Shown: positions 23,416 through 36,165 of the stretch, piece after piece | How the letters are laid out: each line of letters opens with the position of its first letter | Numbering within the stretch: the stretch's first letter is position 1 | Assembly: GCA_958496175.1 (NCBI GenBank) | Contig: OY292275.1 | Location: 57,613,701-57,677,700 of the forward strand | Source: Sisyra terminalis | Lineage: Eukaryota; Arthropoda; Insecta; Neuroptera; Sisyridae | DNA length: 64,000 bases | Direction of reading: 5' to 3' | Made by a program: the position numbers and the translations under genes | The notes under the pieces: model-generated | Told to the model about the DNA's origin: nothing | What the model saw: the letters and a program-made list of their open reading frames with translations, nothing else | Database searches by the model: none

Positions 23416-25759
23416 TAAACTTTCACAATCCAATTTTCATTTTCAAAATAACGAAACTGCATGTTTGCATTTTTTTTTTTATTTCCGTCACAACTACAAC
23501 CCGAAACTAGGTAACCAGGTAACAAGGTACCTACGTGAAAACACGGAAACGGAAACATGCAATTTTTACCATAAAGTCGAAACTGTATCGTTCAAGTATA
23601 TGGCAACATGAGAGCAGCCACATCACAGATAAACATGTTATTTGAACTTATGAGTTAAGTAAGTTATTATTTGAAGAAAATTGTGGAATATGTTATAATA
23701 TGAAATGTTGTACGACAGTTTTGAAACTATGTTACAAACTGCAAGTATAATGTTGACTGACAATACTGGCGTCAATCTTGTCGATGATTCTGCTTCACTT
23801 GACCTGAACATTAAATCTTTTCCAACTATTAAGTCTTATAAGTTTATGTCAAACTTAAATATCGCAACAGTTGCCAGATAATTTGTGAAGTTCTTCAGTT
23901 TCGGAATGTTTGAAACATTCAAAATAAAATGATCAAATAGTCAATTTTATTTTCCAAACAAATCGTATTTAAACACTTTTATGAATGGGAAAAGGATATT
24001 ATATAGTTTGAGCTTTAGCCATTAAAGCAGCAATTAGTTGAAATTAACGCAATCGAGCAATTTATTTTATTTTATTAGACGTCGCAATTTCAATTATGAA
24101 ATTGCGTAATTATTCAGAATGATTTGCATAACAAATACGAAATATTACAATTGATCTCCATAAAATGCTCACACAACTCATGAAATATTAAGCTCTAAAA
24201 AGTATGATACGGGGTAATGAAAGCTTAAAATAATCATTTTTAATGATATGCCTGTAATTTTATTTTAAATCGAAACTATAATTAATTAATGCGATATTTA
24301 TATGATATTGAATTATGTTGATGCATAATCAATCACACTTGCACACCAAGTGAAATATTCATCGAATAAAATATCACACTACAATATTAAATTATTCAAT
24401 TAAAATCATAAATCGTAATTATAACATTAATTGTGAATGCCACATATTACGATATGATTGCCATGCACGCAATTAGTGAATATTTTAGGCCATATTGAGA
24501 GAGGGATGGAATTGAATGGGGGATAATCGGATAAAAAGTTGAAATGATTTTCATGTGGGGATTTATTCGTTTAAGGGGCTGTTTGTTGGAGATTAGAATA
24601 TTCAAGTATTTGAACTCATTGTCGGTGATATTTGTTGTACGACCCATTCTAAATATAGAGGCAGTATACGTATACCTATATACTTAAGTAAATTTTAAAG
24701 CGTCAGAATCATTTGCATATGTTTGTTTATCCAACTTAATTGGATTCAAGCATTCGAGCCATCATTGTGTAATACGATGCAGAACAAACCTCGGCATATG
24801 AATTACAGGACTCGAATAAAACGTCAGGTTACTTAACCATTGAAATTTCTGCAAAAAATCCACTTATTTACTATTCAAAACTATGATTTTCTAAATAGAA
24901 AATAACAAAGTTTTGTTGGTCATTCTCGGTCCAATTACTGTATGAACTTGGATAAAAATGAAATGTGAAAATGAGAGGAAATCTTTGGACAAAAAGTAGA
25001 TGAGGTTGTCTTCATCAGCTGGGGTTGTTCTCTAGTGAGTGTAATGGCGAAATCGTGTTACGTTGCGACAACAACAAAGCGATCCCGACCATGACCAACC
25101 AACCATATCCCGAAGCCATTCGTTCGAATCAAATATTGAAATTGCTAATACTTGTACAACGTTTCATTGCAGTTTGAAAGGTACGATTGTCTTGAAAGTA
25201 TAACCATTATTCCAGCTTTAATGAAAACTCTGTTCAGTTTATGCAAATTTCGGGGGCAAAAACTCGGATGACAAATTTATTACAGTTTGCAAATAATTAA
25301 ACATATAATAAATTCCATCTAAAATGGTTTTCTCCAAACCAAAAATGTAAATCTCGACTCGTATTAAATGCATTCGTAGTGATTTTCTCTGTTTGATATT
25401 CTTTTTTTCGTTCATCACGTTAACATTACACGTTCGGAATTTGTAAAAAAAAATTGAAAAAGATTTCCGGAAATTCATATGAAAGTTTAGAGCTTTAATA
25501 AGTATTATAATTTCGAAAAAAAATTGCATTACTAGTTGGTGTTTTTTTTTTTATTGATTATTCGAAGGTTCTTGAAGAAAAAAGATTTTTGCTTGCATAT
25601 GTCCTGAGAAAACTTTTTTTATTGTTTAACATTTGATAAATAGTTTACTTATTACTTCCAAGTTACAATTAATAAATTAAAGAATAATAATGTAAGTCCT
25701 CAATAATAATTGATTATTCGTCGTAATCAGGAAAGAATATGAGTCATAGAACATACATT
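23416..25759. other. AT-rich non-coding stretch
   Basis: Near 23510-23545 are short GGTAACCAGGTAACAAGGTA repeats. A G+C-richer patch at 25005-25130 has only a 16-codon frame. The 66-codon (24447-24647) and 96-codon (25239-25529) minus-strand frames have no recognisable motif. Confidence 0.35.
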
Positions 25760-27430
25760 ATAGTTCATTAACTTTTAATAAGAATATTTTCCTATAAATA
25801 TAGGATTTTCTTAAGAATTTCGCAAGAAATATTATGTTGGAGAAAAATAAATCCATTTTTTATTTAAACTTTAAAGCTTTCTTTAATGTATTTCGGATTG
25901 TCCAATTTAGTCAATTATGCCTTTTTATGTTCTTTAATTTGTCGCCATTTTAAGGGTAGCTTCTTAATACCTTTCTAATAAAAGTCTTGGTCCTTGGTGC
26001 TTATTGACAAGAAACTAACTTTGTAGTTGGAATATTTTCCAGTAAGTATAGGATTTTTTAATCCATAGATTCCATAGAAAATATCATGTAGGAGAAAAAG
26101 ATATACATTTTTATATGTGAACTTCAAAGCTTTATTTAATATATTTCGGATTTTCTAATTTGGGCAACTAAGCTCTATTTTGTTCTTTAATTTGTTGCCA
26201 TTTTAAGGGTAGCTTCTTAATGCCTCTCTAATAAAAGTCACGGTCCTAATTGGCATAAAACGAACATTTTATAGGAATATTTTCATATAAATATAAGAGC
26301 TTTTAAGAATTTCATAGGAAATATAATGTTGGAGAAAAAGAAGTTCATTTTTATAAGAACTTTAAAGCTTTCTTTAATATATTTTTAATTGCTCAATTTG
26401 ATCAACTATGCCCTAATTTGTTCTTTAATTCATCGCCATTTTAAGAGTTGCTTCTTAATGCCTCTCTAATAAAAGTTACGGTTCTAATTGGCAAAAAACG
26501 AACTTTTTATAGAAATATTTTCCTATAAAGATAGAATTTTCTTAAGACCTCCATAGGAAATATTATGTAGTGAAAAATAAACCCATTTTTTGTATGAACT
26601 TTAAAGCTTTCTTTATTATATTTCGGATTGTTCAATTTTGTCAACTATGGCCTACTATTTTCTTTAATTTGTCGCTATTTCAAGGGTAGTTTTATTGGCA
26701 AAAAACTAGCTTTTTATAGGCATAATTTCCTTTTATTATAGATTTTTTTAAGAATTTAATAAGAAATATTATTTTGTAGAAAGAGAAATCACTTTTTTTA
26801 TGTGAACTTTAAATCTTTCTTTAATATATTTTGGATTGTCCAATTTGATCAACTATGCCCTATTTTGTTCCTTAATATGTTGCTTTTTTAAGGGTAGATT
26901 CTTAATACCTTTCTAATAAAAGTCTTGGTCCTAATTAGCAAAAAACTAACTTTTTATAGGAATATTTTCCTATAAATATAAGAATTTTTTAAGAGTTCAC
27001 TAAGAAATATTATTTTGGAGAAAAAGAAATTCATTTTTTATGTGAACTTCAAAGCTTTCTTGAATATGTTTTGGGTTGTCCAATTTGGGCAACTATTCCC
27101 TATTTTATTTTTTAATTTATGGCTATTTTAAAGGTAGCTTTTTAATGCATCTCTAGTAAAAGTCTTGGTCCTAATTGGGTAAAAACTAACTTTTTAATAA
27201 GAATATTTTCCTATAAATATAGGATTTTTTAGGAATTCCATAGGAAATATTATGTAGAAGAAAAAGAAATCCATTTTTTATATGAACTTTAAAGCTTTAT
27301 TTAATATATTTCAGATTTTTCAATTTGTTTAACTATGCACTATTTTGTTCTTTAATTTGTCGCCATTTTAAGGGTAGCTTCTTAATGCCTCTCATATAAA
27401 AGTCTTGGTTCTTATTAGCAAAAAACTCCA
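25760..27430. repeat. tandem repeat, about 240-bp unit, about seven copies
   Basis: Successive units carry GAATATTTTCCTATAAATAT, AAGAAATATTATGTTGGAG, AACTTTAAAGCTTTCTTTAA, TTTGTCGCCATTTTAAGGG, TAGCTTCTTAATGCCTC and TAATAAAAGTCTTGGTCCTA, starting near 25790, 26035, 26275, 26515, 26730, 26965 and 27205. Divergence between units is roughly even, as in an old satellite-like block that no longer homogenises. No coding potential. Confidence 0.9.
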
Positions 27431-29987
27431 TCAAGTTAGCACTATACTTTTGGAATTTGGAGAAAAATAACTACGTAATATTTTGGTGTTTTTTGCCGTT
27501 AAAGAGTTCTGGATGAAAAAATTTGTCCTTCACATATTTTCAAAGAAAATCCTATGTAGGGCTAAGTTGACGTTTAGAGCTTTTCTATAAATATAATAAT
27601 TAAATTTTTTTTCCCATTAATTGGTGTTGTTTTTTCGTTATATAGTTCCAAAAAAAAAAAATAACTTGTATATTTTCCCGGAAAAAGCCATTTGAAGAAA
27701 AATCTCGATTTGAGTCATTTTCCAAACATTGAAACTTCGAAATTGATTTTGTCGCTTGTTTATTTCTCCAGAAAAAGCTCGTTTTGGGTCAATTTCCAAT
27801 GGTTGAAATTTCAAAAATTTTATTTCACCATTCTATAGTACTTTTTTTTTGTCATTTGAGAGTTCCGAAAGAACAAATTTCATGTCTTGCATATTTGGGT
27901 TACTTTAACGTAAATGTTTTTCCCATATAAAGATATAAAGTTCTCTTAGAAATAATTTTATTTTAGTAGTGTACTACTCGACACTCACCAAAATTAATCA
28001 GTAATATTTTTGATGAATTTTTATATGGCACTGTCGCAATCGTTTCTTATAAGACACACATGGCCTAAAATACTTAAAAATAAAAAATTAAATCAAATGC
28101 TTATCTTAAAATAAACCTCTTTACTATCTTCAATAGTTGGCGTAACAAATTCACCCAAAAAAAAATGTTTAAAATCATCAATTTCACAAAAGCTCAATCC
28201 AAACAATTCCATAAAGCTTAACGTCCGTTTAATTTACTAACTCCATTTCTCGACTTCTTGTACTTCTTTGTTCCTTCTCCATGTTGTTTTTTTTTCTTGA
28301 GGATTAACAAAACGGATGTGATTCCATGTAAAAACTGAAGAGTCAAACTCATAACGGTATAATAAAGCCATAAAAGTGAAAGAGGGGCGTATATCAAGTT
28401 ATAATTCGTCGGCAATATCTATTTTCTTATCAAGGGCGACGAAGTATAATGCTACATAGACAAATGGCGGCCATTAGTCCATCACAAACACACCTCTGAC
28501 AATGAGTCACAAACCATTCTTACATCCATAACAATGATGACAAAAACAATGTCTTTGTAAAATATTAGCAAACCCAAACCTACCATCAAGCGGAGCTTTC
28601 CTTTATACCTGCGGTTCTGCACTTGAAATTTCACATGGAGCTTTCAGCCACTTGTTTTTGCCACTGATTTAATTCAGCATAAACTTATGTGAAATAAAAA
28701 AATTTGGGTGGAACTATTTATGTGAACTTATAAACTTAACAATAAAATTTTTCACTACACTTACGTATAAAGGACATGGAACCACATATTGGAAAGCTTT
28801 GCATTTTCTTTTACTAAAGGCACCTTTATAGAACAAAAACAGATGGATGGTGACATGCAAATGGCATTCTCTAATGCATTTTGTAGTAAATATAGGTATG
28901 GCATTAAATATCTTACACAAACCCACCAAAGCTCTAAGCTTGACTATAGATGTTTATAAAATAAAGTTGCAGTAAAAATGAAAAACCAATGAAAATTTCA
29001 AGTAAAAATATATTTATTATTTAGCAGTCCCATAGTTGAAAACGAGACAATATCAAACTCTAAATAAATCATAGATTGAACTTACAACCCTTACATTTTC
29101 CTATCTTTATCTTCAATATTACAACTCTAACCCGTTCTTCCTCTTATTCAATGCCACAATCAATATCGTTATAATATAGTGTTGCAAACAACACGTGATT
29201 ATTGAAACTTCGAACCAATTTGTAAATTTGATCTTCGGTTCATTCAATTGATACAAACTTGGAGTTTATTTTAAGATTAAGATAAATTCAGTTATCTACA
29301 TATAGGGTGACATTTAAAAAAAAATAATCCACTGAATAGATTTAAATAAAGTCCATTTTTAAATTTAAAGTATTGGAAATTAACTTTGGTATTTTTTTTT
29401 GTTTAAATTCAAAAAATTAGTGCTTAAAATTTGAACTTTTAAAACCAAAAAATGTTTCCAATTGGATAAAACATTTTAATCATACGATTTATGATCAGAA
29501 TATCTGGATTTTTTTTACTTAAATAAAATGTATAAATTATCACATTTAAAATTCGGTTTTCGATGTACCATTTGGTGTATCCAGTGATTATGATCATTCT
29601 TTTATCCAAGGGATTAGTAGATCATCCACTTATATTTCTTTGCAACCTCGGGAATAAAAAAAAGGCACTAAAAATAATTTAAGACCAATAAAGAATATTT
29701 TAAGAAGTTTTCAATCATTTGGCACTTAGACTTGAGCAAAAGCTACAATGTTGGTTTTGAAAAAATTTCAGCAATTTGAGAACAGAATTTTCTACCGGAT
29801 ATTTCGTGAATAAAAAAAATCTAAAAATCGACATTGGCTTCGTGACGTAGTCAATAATTTCAGCATTAAAGTATTTGGTAAAGTGCTTTTTTTTTGTTAG
29901 TTATAAAAGGGGATGTTTCTTATAATTCAACTATTGCAAATTTATTGGAGTTACCACCTGCAATTATTATCAAATGAATTGAACTAG
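27431..29987. other. AT-rich non-coding stretch
   Basis: Between 27640 and 27900 the words GAAAAAGC, TTGAAA and GTTCC recur loosely, suggesting another worn repeat. The 65-codon (28218-28415) and 71-codon (28714-28929) minus-strand frames have no recognised motif or splice context. Confidence 0.35.
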
Positions 29988-30063
29988 TCAATAATGTTGC
30001 GACCCATAAGAAACTGAGCCTAATTTTTCCCTTGTTTACTAAAAGTTAATGCTTTTGAAAATA

Positions 30064-30941
30064 GGTGCATTTCACGTGAAGTGCGGACAACGAAAAAAGA
30101 AGTTATTTTCTAAAATTTGTTCATATTTGGCATAATTGTACTTCTAGTAAGTATGAATGTGGATACAAAATATTTTTTTTTGAATGATGAATATTTGCCA
30201 AGTTATACGCTTCTAAAGAATTGTCGTTTTTGAAATTCGTATTTTTTGAACAATTTTTTTCGAATTAAAAAATTTTTTTTAAACATGAAATATGGCGGTT
30301 TATATAGAAAATAAACTGTTCTTTTTAAATAAAAAATAAAACTGGACATTTTTATTTTAAATTTTAAAATATAGCCTAAAGTACACTTATGATACACCAG
30401 AAGTTTCAAAATGGAATCTGCAATAGTTTTTCCTTTCACAGCACATTTGAACAAAATATTTTCTCTCCTCTCTTCGTTAAAACAATTAGAACAGTTTTGT
30501 ACAAATATGCTGTGAAATGAAAAACTATTGCAGATCCCATTATGAAACTTCTGGTGTGTTATAGATGTACTTTAGGCTATATTTTGAAATAAAAAATCAA
30601 AAATCAAAATGGTCGAAGTTACTAAAATTTTGATTTGAATAATTTATTTCCGGTTTTGTATATTAAAAAAAATATTCATTTATCATCATAATATTCATTT
30701 TCTATATAAACCGCCATATTTAATGTTTAAAAAAAAAATTAATTCGAAAAAAATTGTTCAAAAATACGAATTTCAAAAACAACAATTCTTTAGAAGCGTA
30801 TTACTTGCCAAATAATCATTATTCGAAAAAAATATTTTGTATCCACATTCATACTTACTAGAAGTAACAATTATGCCAAATATGAACAAATTTCTGAACA
30901 TCACTTTTTTTTTTGGTTGTCCGTATTACGTGAAATGTCCC
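30064..30941. mobile_element. 878-bp foldback element, TTTCACGTGAAA family
   Basis: Arms of about 400 bp are inverted around a centre near 30460-30500. The outer ends are GGTGCATTTCACGTGAAGTG and, reverse complemented, GGGACATTTCACGTAATACG. Inner landmarks pair as TAAGTATGAATGTGGATAC with GTATCCACATTCATACTTA, and CGGTTTATATAGAAAAT with its complement. AATA occurs on both sides (30060-30063 and 30942-30945), fitting a 4-bp target duplication inside the 395-bp tandem array. A frame of 83 codons in the left arm is a palindrome artefact. A damaged relative occupies 61119-62946. Confidence 0.8.
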
Positions 30942-31046
30942 AATACAAAATAAGTATTTTATTTACTTTCGAATAACAATAAATTAATGGATAATAATAT
31001 ATATAAGTCTTTGAAATTCAATTAAAAAATTACTTTATTTCGACGC

Positions 31047-31076
31047 GTTTCAACAGTTTTTGACTGTCATCATCAG
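31047..31076 (-). ncRNA. hammerhead-like hairpin motif
   Basis: Minus strand: CTGATGA (31076-31070), one unpaired T, stem GACAGT / ACTGT closed by a short A-rich loop, then TGAAAC ending at 31047, followed by GCGTC. The core words match box 1 (CUGANGA) and box 2 (GAAA) of the hammerhead ribozyme, but canonical hammerheads have no extra nucleotide between box 1 and stem II. Catalysis is not claimed. Confidence 0.4.
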
Positions 31077-31142
31077 GTAATAATAATAATAATAATAATC
31101 CATATAATAATAATAATAACAAATTATTAGTATTATTATTAC

Positions 31143-31172
31143 CTGATGATGATAGTCAAAAACTGTCGAAAC
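31143..31172 (+). ncRNA. hammerhead-like hairpin motif
   Basis: Plus strand: CTGATGA (31143-31149), an unpaired T, stem GATAGT / ACTGTC around CAAAA, then GAAAC (31168-31172) and GCGTT. It is the mirror copy of the motif at 31047-31076. The stem is kept by compensating G-T pairing despite substitutions, which hints that the fold mattered. Confidence 0.4.
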
Positions 31173-32660
31173 GCGTTGTAATAAAGTAATTTTCTAATTG
31201 AATCTCAAAGACTTATATATATTATTATCCAATACAAAAGCTTTGTGGAGCTTTTCTAACAAATCCACAGTTACTGTAAGGATGGTTTAATCTTTTACAA
31301 GATAAAACTAAAAAATTTCCCTTTTTTTTTAAGTTCTACCCTATCGATTATTTCAAAACTTAGAAAGCCCTTTAGTGCAATAATCTGAAGAAAGACTATG
31401 CTAATTGAGAAACTTTTATCAAACTAATTGGATTAATTTGCCAAATTTTAGACGCTTTATTTTAAAAAATGCAAGTAAGGGGTTGTTTTTTTGTAATGTT
31501 GTTCTGATATGTAAATTACGATTCTATACAATAATATTATTGTGATCCATAAGAAACTGAGCTTAATTTTCCCCTTGTGTACTAAAAGTTAGTACTTTCG
31601 ACAATACAAAAGCTTTGTGGAGCTTTTCTATCAAATCAACAGTTACCTTAATAATAATTTGGTCTTTTACATGATGATGAAACTATAATTTTTCCATATG
31701 TTTTTTTTAAATCCTAACTTATCAAATATTTCACAGAAAACCAAAGAATATTTCAAAACTTAGAAAACTCTTTAGTGTAATAGGCTGAAGATAGACTATG
31801 CTATTTGAGAAACTTCTTTCAAACTAGTTAGATTGATTAGCCAAATTTTAGACCCTTTATTATAGAAAATGAAAGTAAGGGGTTGTTTTTTTTAATGTTG
31901 TTCTGATAATGTAACTTACGATTTCTACTCAATGATATTGTGATCCATAAGAAACTGAGCCCAATTTTCTCTTTGTGTACTAAAAGTTAGTTTTTTTCGA
32001 CAATACTAAAGCTTAATGGAGCTTTTCTCAACAATCAACGGCTACTTTAATGATAATTTGGTCTTTTACATGATAATAAAACTACAAATTTTCCATATTT
32101 TGTTGAAGTCCTACTCTATCAAATATTTCACAGAAAACCAAAGAATATTTCAAAACTTAGACAACTCTTTAGGACAATAATTTGAAGATAGACTATGCTA
32201 TTTGGGAAACTTCTGCCAAACTAGTTAGATTGGCCTAATTTTAGACGCTTTATTATAAAAAACCCAAGTAAGAAGTTGTTTTTTTTTAATGTTGTTTTGA
32301 TAATGTAACTTACCATTTCTATTCAATAATATTGTGATCCATAAGAAACTGAGCTTAATTTTCCCCTTGTGTACCAACAAGTTAGTACTTTAGACAATGC
32401 AAAAGCTTTGTGGGGCTTTTCTACCAAATCAACAGTTACTTAAATGATAATTTGGTCTTTTACATGATGATGAAACTATAAATTTTCCATATTTTTGTTG
32501 AGAAAAACTTATATCAAACTAGTTAGATTAATTAGCCAAACTTTAGATGCCTTAATGCAAAAAATGCAAATTAGTTGTTGTAAGGAGTTGTTTTTTGTAA
32601 TCATTTTAAGATGATTAAGTAACGATTTCAAATTCTGAGCAATTAGGTACTTCTTTTCTT

Positions 32661-34132
32661 TGAGCTTATCTAAACTCTGCTTATCTTTGTTAAATTTATT
32701 AGACTCTGGACTTGATATTGGAACAAAGCTATATAGTAATTACTTTTACTTGAAATTACTTCTGGGTAATGTTTTTAAGATAATCTAGCTAAGAATTTTA
32801 AAATATTTGCCTATCTAATCTTATTGGAAAAATCCATGGAAAATTATGATATTTTGTATGTACTTAATAAAAAATGTTGGTATTATTAGCTGATGATATA
32901 ATAAAATAAACGATAGCATCTAGTGTAACTATTTTACACAAACTTAAAATCGCAATTCCATCGAATTTTATCGTTCATTTACCTACATTATTACAGAAGC
33001 GAAAAAAGTGAAACGATGAAAATATTGGACATGTGTATTACCGCAGTTATGGTTTGTTGACATTTTACGATTGAATAATATAGTACCTACGGACGTGGGC
33101 GGAAAAACGGGAATATTTATTGACAGCACTAAATGAAGATATAATCGAGTGGGTTTGCACTGTACTGAGATTCCGATATGAATGTAATAAATTTTAATCG
33201 TTGGTTATAAATATTTGACACGTAATTTATACCGATGTAAACGAGGGCCGCTGCAATGAAATGTAATCTCGAATGTGTGGAAGTGACCACTGAATAATTG
33301 ATACGCAAATCGAAGCATGCAAAGGTTACGTATTACCTATCGATTTCGAATTCTAACACTTTCGATTGGAGCTGAGAAATGAGCTTCAACTAGTCAGAAG
33401 TGATTTACATTTTAATAAGCGTACCTATATATATATATTTCAAAGGAAATATATGAAATTAAAACATTAAATCTAAAAATATATTTCTACTTTATTATCA
33501 ATCGATTTGGTTTTCTCTTCATAAAATGATAAATTTCTTACTAATACTATTTGGAAGGTACAAAAAATATCTACAATTTCATGGCAACAAACTTTTAAAG
33601 CATCAACAATCGTATGAAAATATTTCGATAAATATTTCGAATTGAATGCCTTCAAATTAGGAACAATTAAATTAGACAAATTAGGAATCACTAATTTACT
33701 AAACTTCTGTTGGGATTTTGAAATATTTTTAAATTTACTCATTGTCCCCAGAATTATCTCTTTCTTTATTCAAAATGGCTCGATACTACGGGAATCCCGT
33801 AAAAATATTATCATTTACTTTTACTGCATATGGCAGACAATATCGATGGGTAGTCGTCTGGTATAAGTACAAATATACATTTTCGCAATATGAATTTATT
33901 TACGTATTGTACATCGCAATTATGTCATAAAAAAGAGAATGCTCAAGTTACGAACCCAAAAGCTTTATGGTTCATTGTTTAATTTGTATTAAACGATTAG
34001 TAAAATAAGTAAGTTTGTATTTGTACCGGATGACCACCTTCTGGTTCTACTCATTGGGTTTATTTTGAGATTATAATAAACCATTAGATGCATAGTCTAA
34101 TTGCTATACATAAGTATATTAGATTTTGTACC
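32661..34132. other. AT-rich non-coding stretch
   Basis: Overlapping short frames on both strands at 33473-33930 have no recognised motif. A slightly G+C-richer block at 33040-33330 could be conserved non-coding DNA but shows no exon signals. Confidence 0.35.
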
Positions 34133-34379
34133 TATACCTCGTTCCGATGGCACCCAATGGGATTGTTTGCTTGCCAAAACTTTAAGCTTTTAATTGTCTC
34201 CATACTCTTGAAATCATTTTAATGAATATTTGGCCGTTATTTTTAAAAGTTGGAATAAACTATCACTGCGTGTTAAAGTGTTCAAATAAAGATTTACTTT
34301 AGGTAGTTTAGATTTATGATTTTCACAGTCGGTCATTATGAAATTACAATTGCTTTCGGATCTAAAGGCGTCAGTTGAT

Positions 34380-34830
34380 TCCGGGGACGATGTGGCCAAC
34401 GTTTTACAACCTCTGGATCGCATCTTTAGGGTGTATTATGTTCCATAACTGTTTGGTGAAATCGTCCATCGAATCAACATACAGCTTTAGATCGAAGAAA
34501 GTCTAAATATTGTCATTAAAGATTTGTAACTTGATTTATATTTGAGCTTTTCCCAACATAAGAAAATATCAATACAATTACACATATATTATCAATCAAC
34601 AGCCAATTGAATATTTTTTCTATACAGTAAACTCTTTAATTTCGGTACATAAGAAGTTCAGATAAGAATGATAAATTTTATAGACAAAGCAATAATTCCT
34701 TGACTTTTGAAATTTGCTGTAAATTTCTTGCCTATGTTCTACAATGCTTGACACATTACCATCAATAGATTTGCTAAGCATTTTCGATTTTTACAATTAA
34801 ATTAAAGCTATATTTCCCACCTTTGGTAAA
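34380..34830 (-). pseudogene. decayed unidentified coding sequence, first copy
   Basis: Reading the minus strand in shifting frames gives stretches such as LYVDSMDDFTKQLWNIIHPK and DAIQRL, preceded by LQIFNDNI (stop) TFFDLK and, further upstream, traces resembling the other copy. Stops and frame changes rule out a functional gene. The segment from the YVDSM block to DAIQRL is nearly open and well composed (charged, aromatic and tryptophan residues), unlike AT-drift frames. The parallel copy at about 35160-35600 retains the same peptide words with substitutions, so the common ancestor was probably coding when duplicated or shortly before. I do not recognise the family. Confidence 0.4.
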
Positions 34831-35159
34831 ATTTCTTCTAAATTCGTTACATATAATAACTCGTCTATAACTATAACTCGTCCCAATGGCACCCAATGGG
34901 ATAAGTTGTTTGCTAAACCTTTTAATCTTAAGCCTTTAATCGTTTCCATACACTTCAAATCATTTTCTTATGCAGTGTATTTTAATGCATATTTCGCCGT
35001 TATTTTTAAAAGTAGGGGAAAACTATCATTGCAAGTCAAGATATTCACATAAAGATTTACATTTGTGTAGGTATTTTAGATTTATGATTTTCACGGTCGA
35101 TTTTAATATAGGTACAGTTTTTTAGTGGAAAAGTTGTGACTTTCGGATTCAAAAAAATC

Positions 35160-35600
35160 AGTTGAGTCCATGGAATACGTCGCCAACGTTTTGCAACCTC
35201 TGGATCGCATCTTCAGGGTGTAATATACCTCATAACTGTTTGGTGATATGGTTCATCGAATCAACATATTACTTTTGATCCAAAAAAAAGTCGTAACATT
35301 TTCACTAAAGAGTTGCAATCTGATTTACATTTAGGGTTTTCCAATGATAATTAAATAGCAATACAATTTCATATAATATAATATTAATCGTCAACCAATG
35401 GAAGATTTTTACTATGCAATTAATTCTTTAAACTTTGATACATAAGATCATCAGATTAGAAAAATACATTTTAGACGAAGCGTTAATCTATTGATTTCAA
35501 TTGGATGTAAACTTGCTTATGTTCAGCAATGGTTTCACGCATTACCATGAAAAGATGCAAATTATTAAATTTTTGCAATAACTCTAAAGATTTATCTCAG
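35160..35600 (-). pseudogene. decayed unidentified coding sequence, second copy
   Basis: The minus strand reads, with stops and shifts, MVMRETIAEHKQVYIQLKS, then SDDLMYQSLKN, then LQLFSENVTTFFLDQK, YVDSMNHITKQL, and finally GILHPEDAIQRLQNVGD. The last words match the first copy (HPKDAIQRL versus HPEDAIQRL). Together the pieces suggest an ancestral protein segment of at least 130 residues. There are no catalytic or targeting motifs that I can name. It could be a dead host gene, or an unrecognised transposon ORF caught in a tandem duplication. Confidence 0.4.
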
Positions 35601-36165
35601 ACACTTTGTAAAATTGAGTTCTACACTACATGTTCTTGTAACTTCGTTATTTATTTCAAAAATAAAATCAAATACTACAATTTATAAGACGAAGGCTAAA
35701 ATCATGAAAAATATAAATAAATCCATTGAAATTACTACGGTGCGATTTAAAATGTGGAAAACAAATAAATGACGTTTTGAGGGCTTCTTTAAAAAATTTT
35801 TTCGTATAAATTTGCATTTGAAGATTTGAAAAATCCAGAATACCCAAAAATGACACCCCAAATAACCCAATGTTGTTTAGGATTTTCCATAGTTGGTTTT
35901 AAAGCTAAGTCAATATTTCATAGTAATTCATTTATCTAAAAATATACGGGGGTGGGTAAAATTTGTTTCGTTTTTCATTCTATTTTTCTCTATGAATGTG
36001 TGCCACTAATAGGTTTATCACAATTAGTAAAGAATTTAAAGTTTAATTAAATTTAGGGTTTGTAATCGATTAAAAGGGCAAATTTACCAAAATGTCAAGG
36101 TTTCTATAGTAGCTGCGAAAAATAATATGTCCCAATAATATCCAAATTTTAATATCTTATTTCTC

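Larger units (their letters stand above)
30989..31230. mobile_element. 242-bp foldback element with two hammerhead-like hairpins
   Basis: The left arm starts GGATAATAATATATATAAGT at 30989; the right arm ends with its inverse at 31230. The arms are about 90 bp each and almost identical, separated by a (TAA)n microsatellite. Each arm contains the motif CTGATGA - hairpin - GAAACGCG, pointing outward from the centre. The remaining arm sequence is AT-rich and includes AATAAAGTAATTTT shortly after each GAAAC. It lies next to the larger foldback at 30064 and interrupts the same tandem array. Confidence 0.75.
29988..32660. repeat. 395-bp tandem repeat array split by two inserted elements
   Basis: The landmark GATCCATAAGAAACTGAGC occurs at about 31543, 31941 and 32336, intervals of 398 and 395 bp. 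A diverged form (GACCCATAAGAAACTGAGCC) lies near 30000. A second landmark, CAATACAAAAGCTTTGTGGA, lies at about 31231 and 31603, with diverged forms near 32000 and 32395. The first unit is broken after AGTTAATGCTTTTGAAAATA by the element at 30064-30941, followed by the element at 30989-31230; the array resumes at 31231. There are four recognisable units in all, and no coding potential. Confidence 0.8.
34133..35640. repeat. two-copy direct duplication, about 750 bp per unit
   Basis: Both units start with CCAATGGCACCCAATGGGA-like sequence (about 34144 and about 34884). They run in parallel through CCGTTATTTTTAAAAGT, TTAGATTTATGATTTTCAC, CAACCTCTGGATCGCATCTT and TCATCGAATCAACATA. Divergence is moderate with small indels. 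The minus strand of each unit carries traces of the same protein-coding sequence, listed separately. Confidence 0.8.

Noticed and set aside
22440..27430. CRISPR-like or other spaced repeat array
   Set aside because: Repeat units are 240-250 bp, contiguous and diverged, in a eukaryotic context; they are ordinary tandem repeats.
31047..31172. functional canonical hammerhead ribozyme
   Set aside because: Box words are present but an extra base separates CTGATGA from stem II in all copies and no local closing helix with a cleavage triplet was found; reported only as hammerhead-like.
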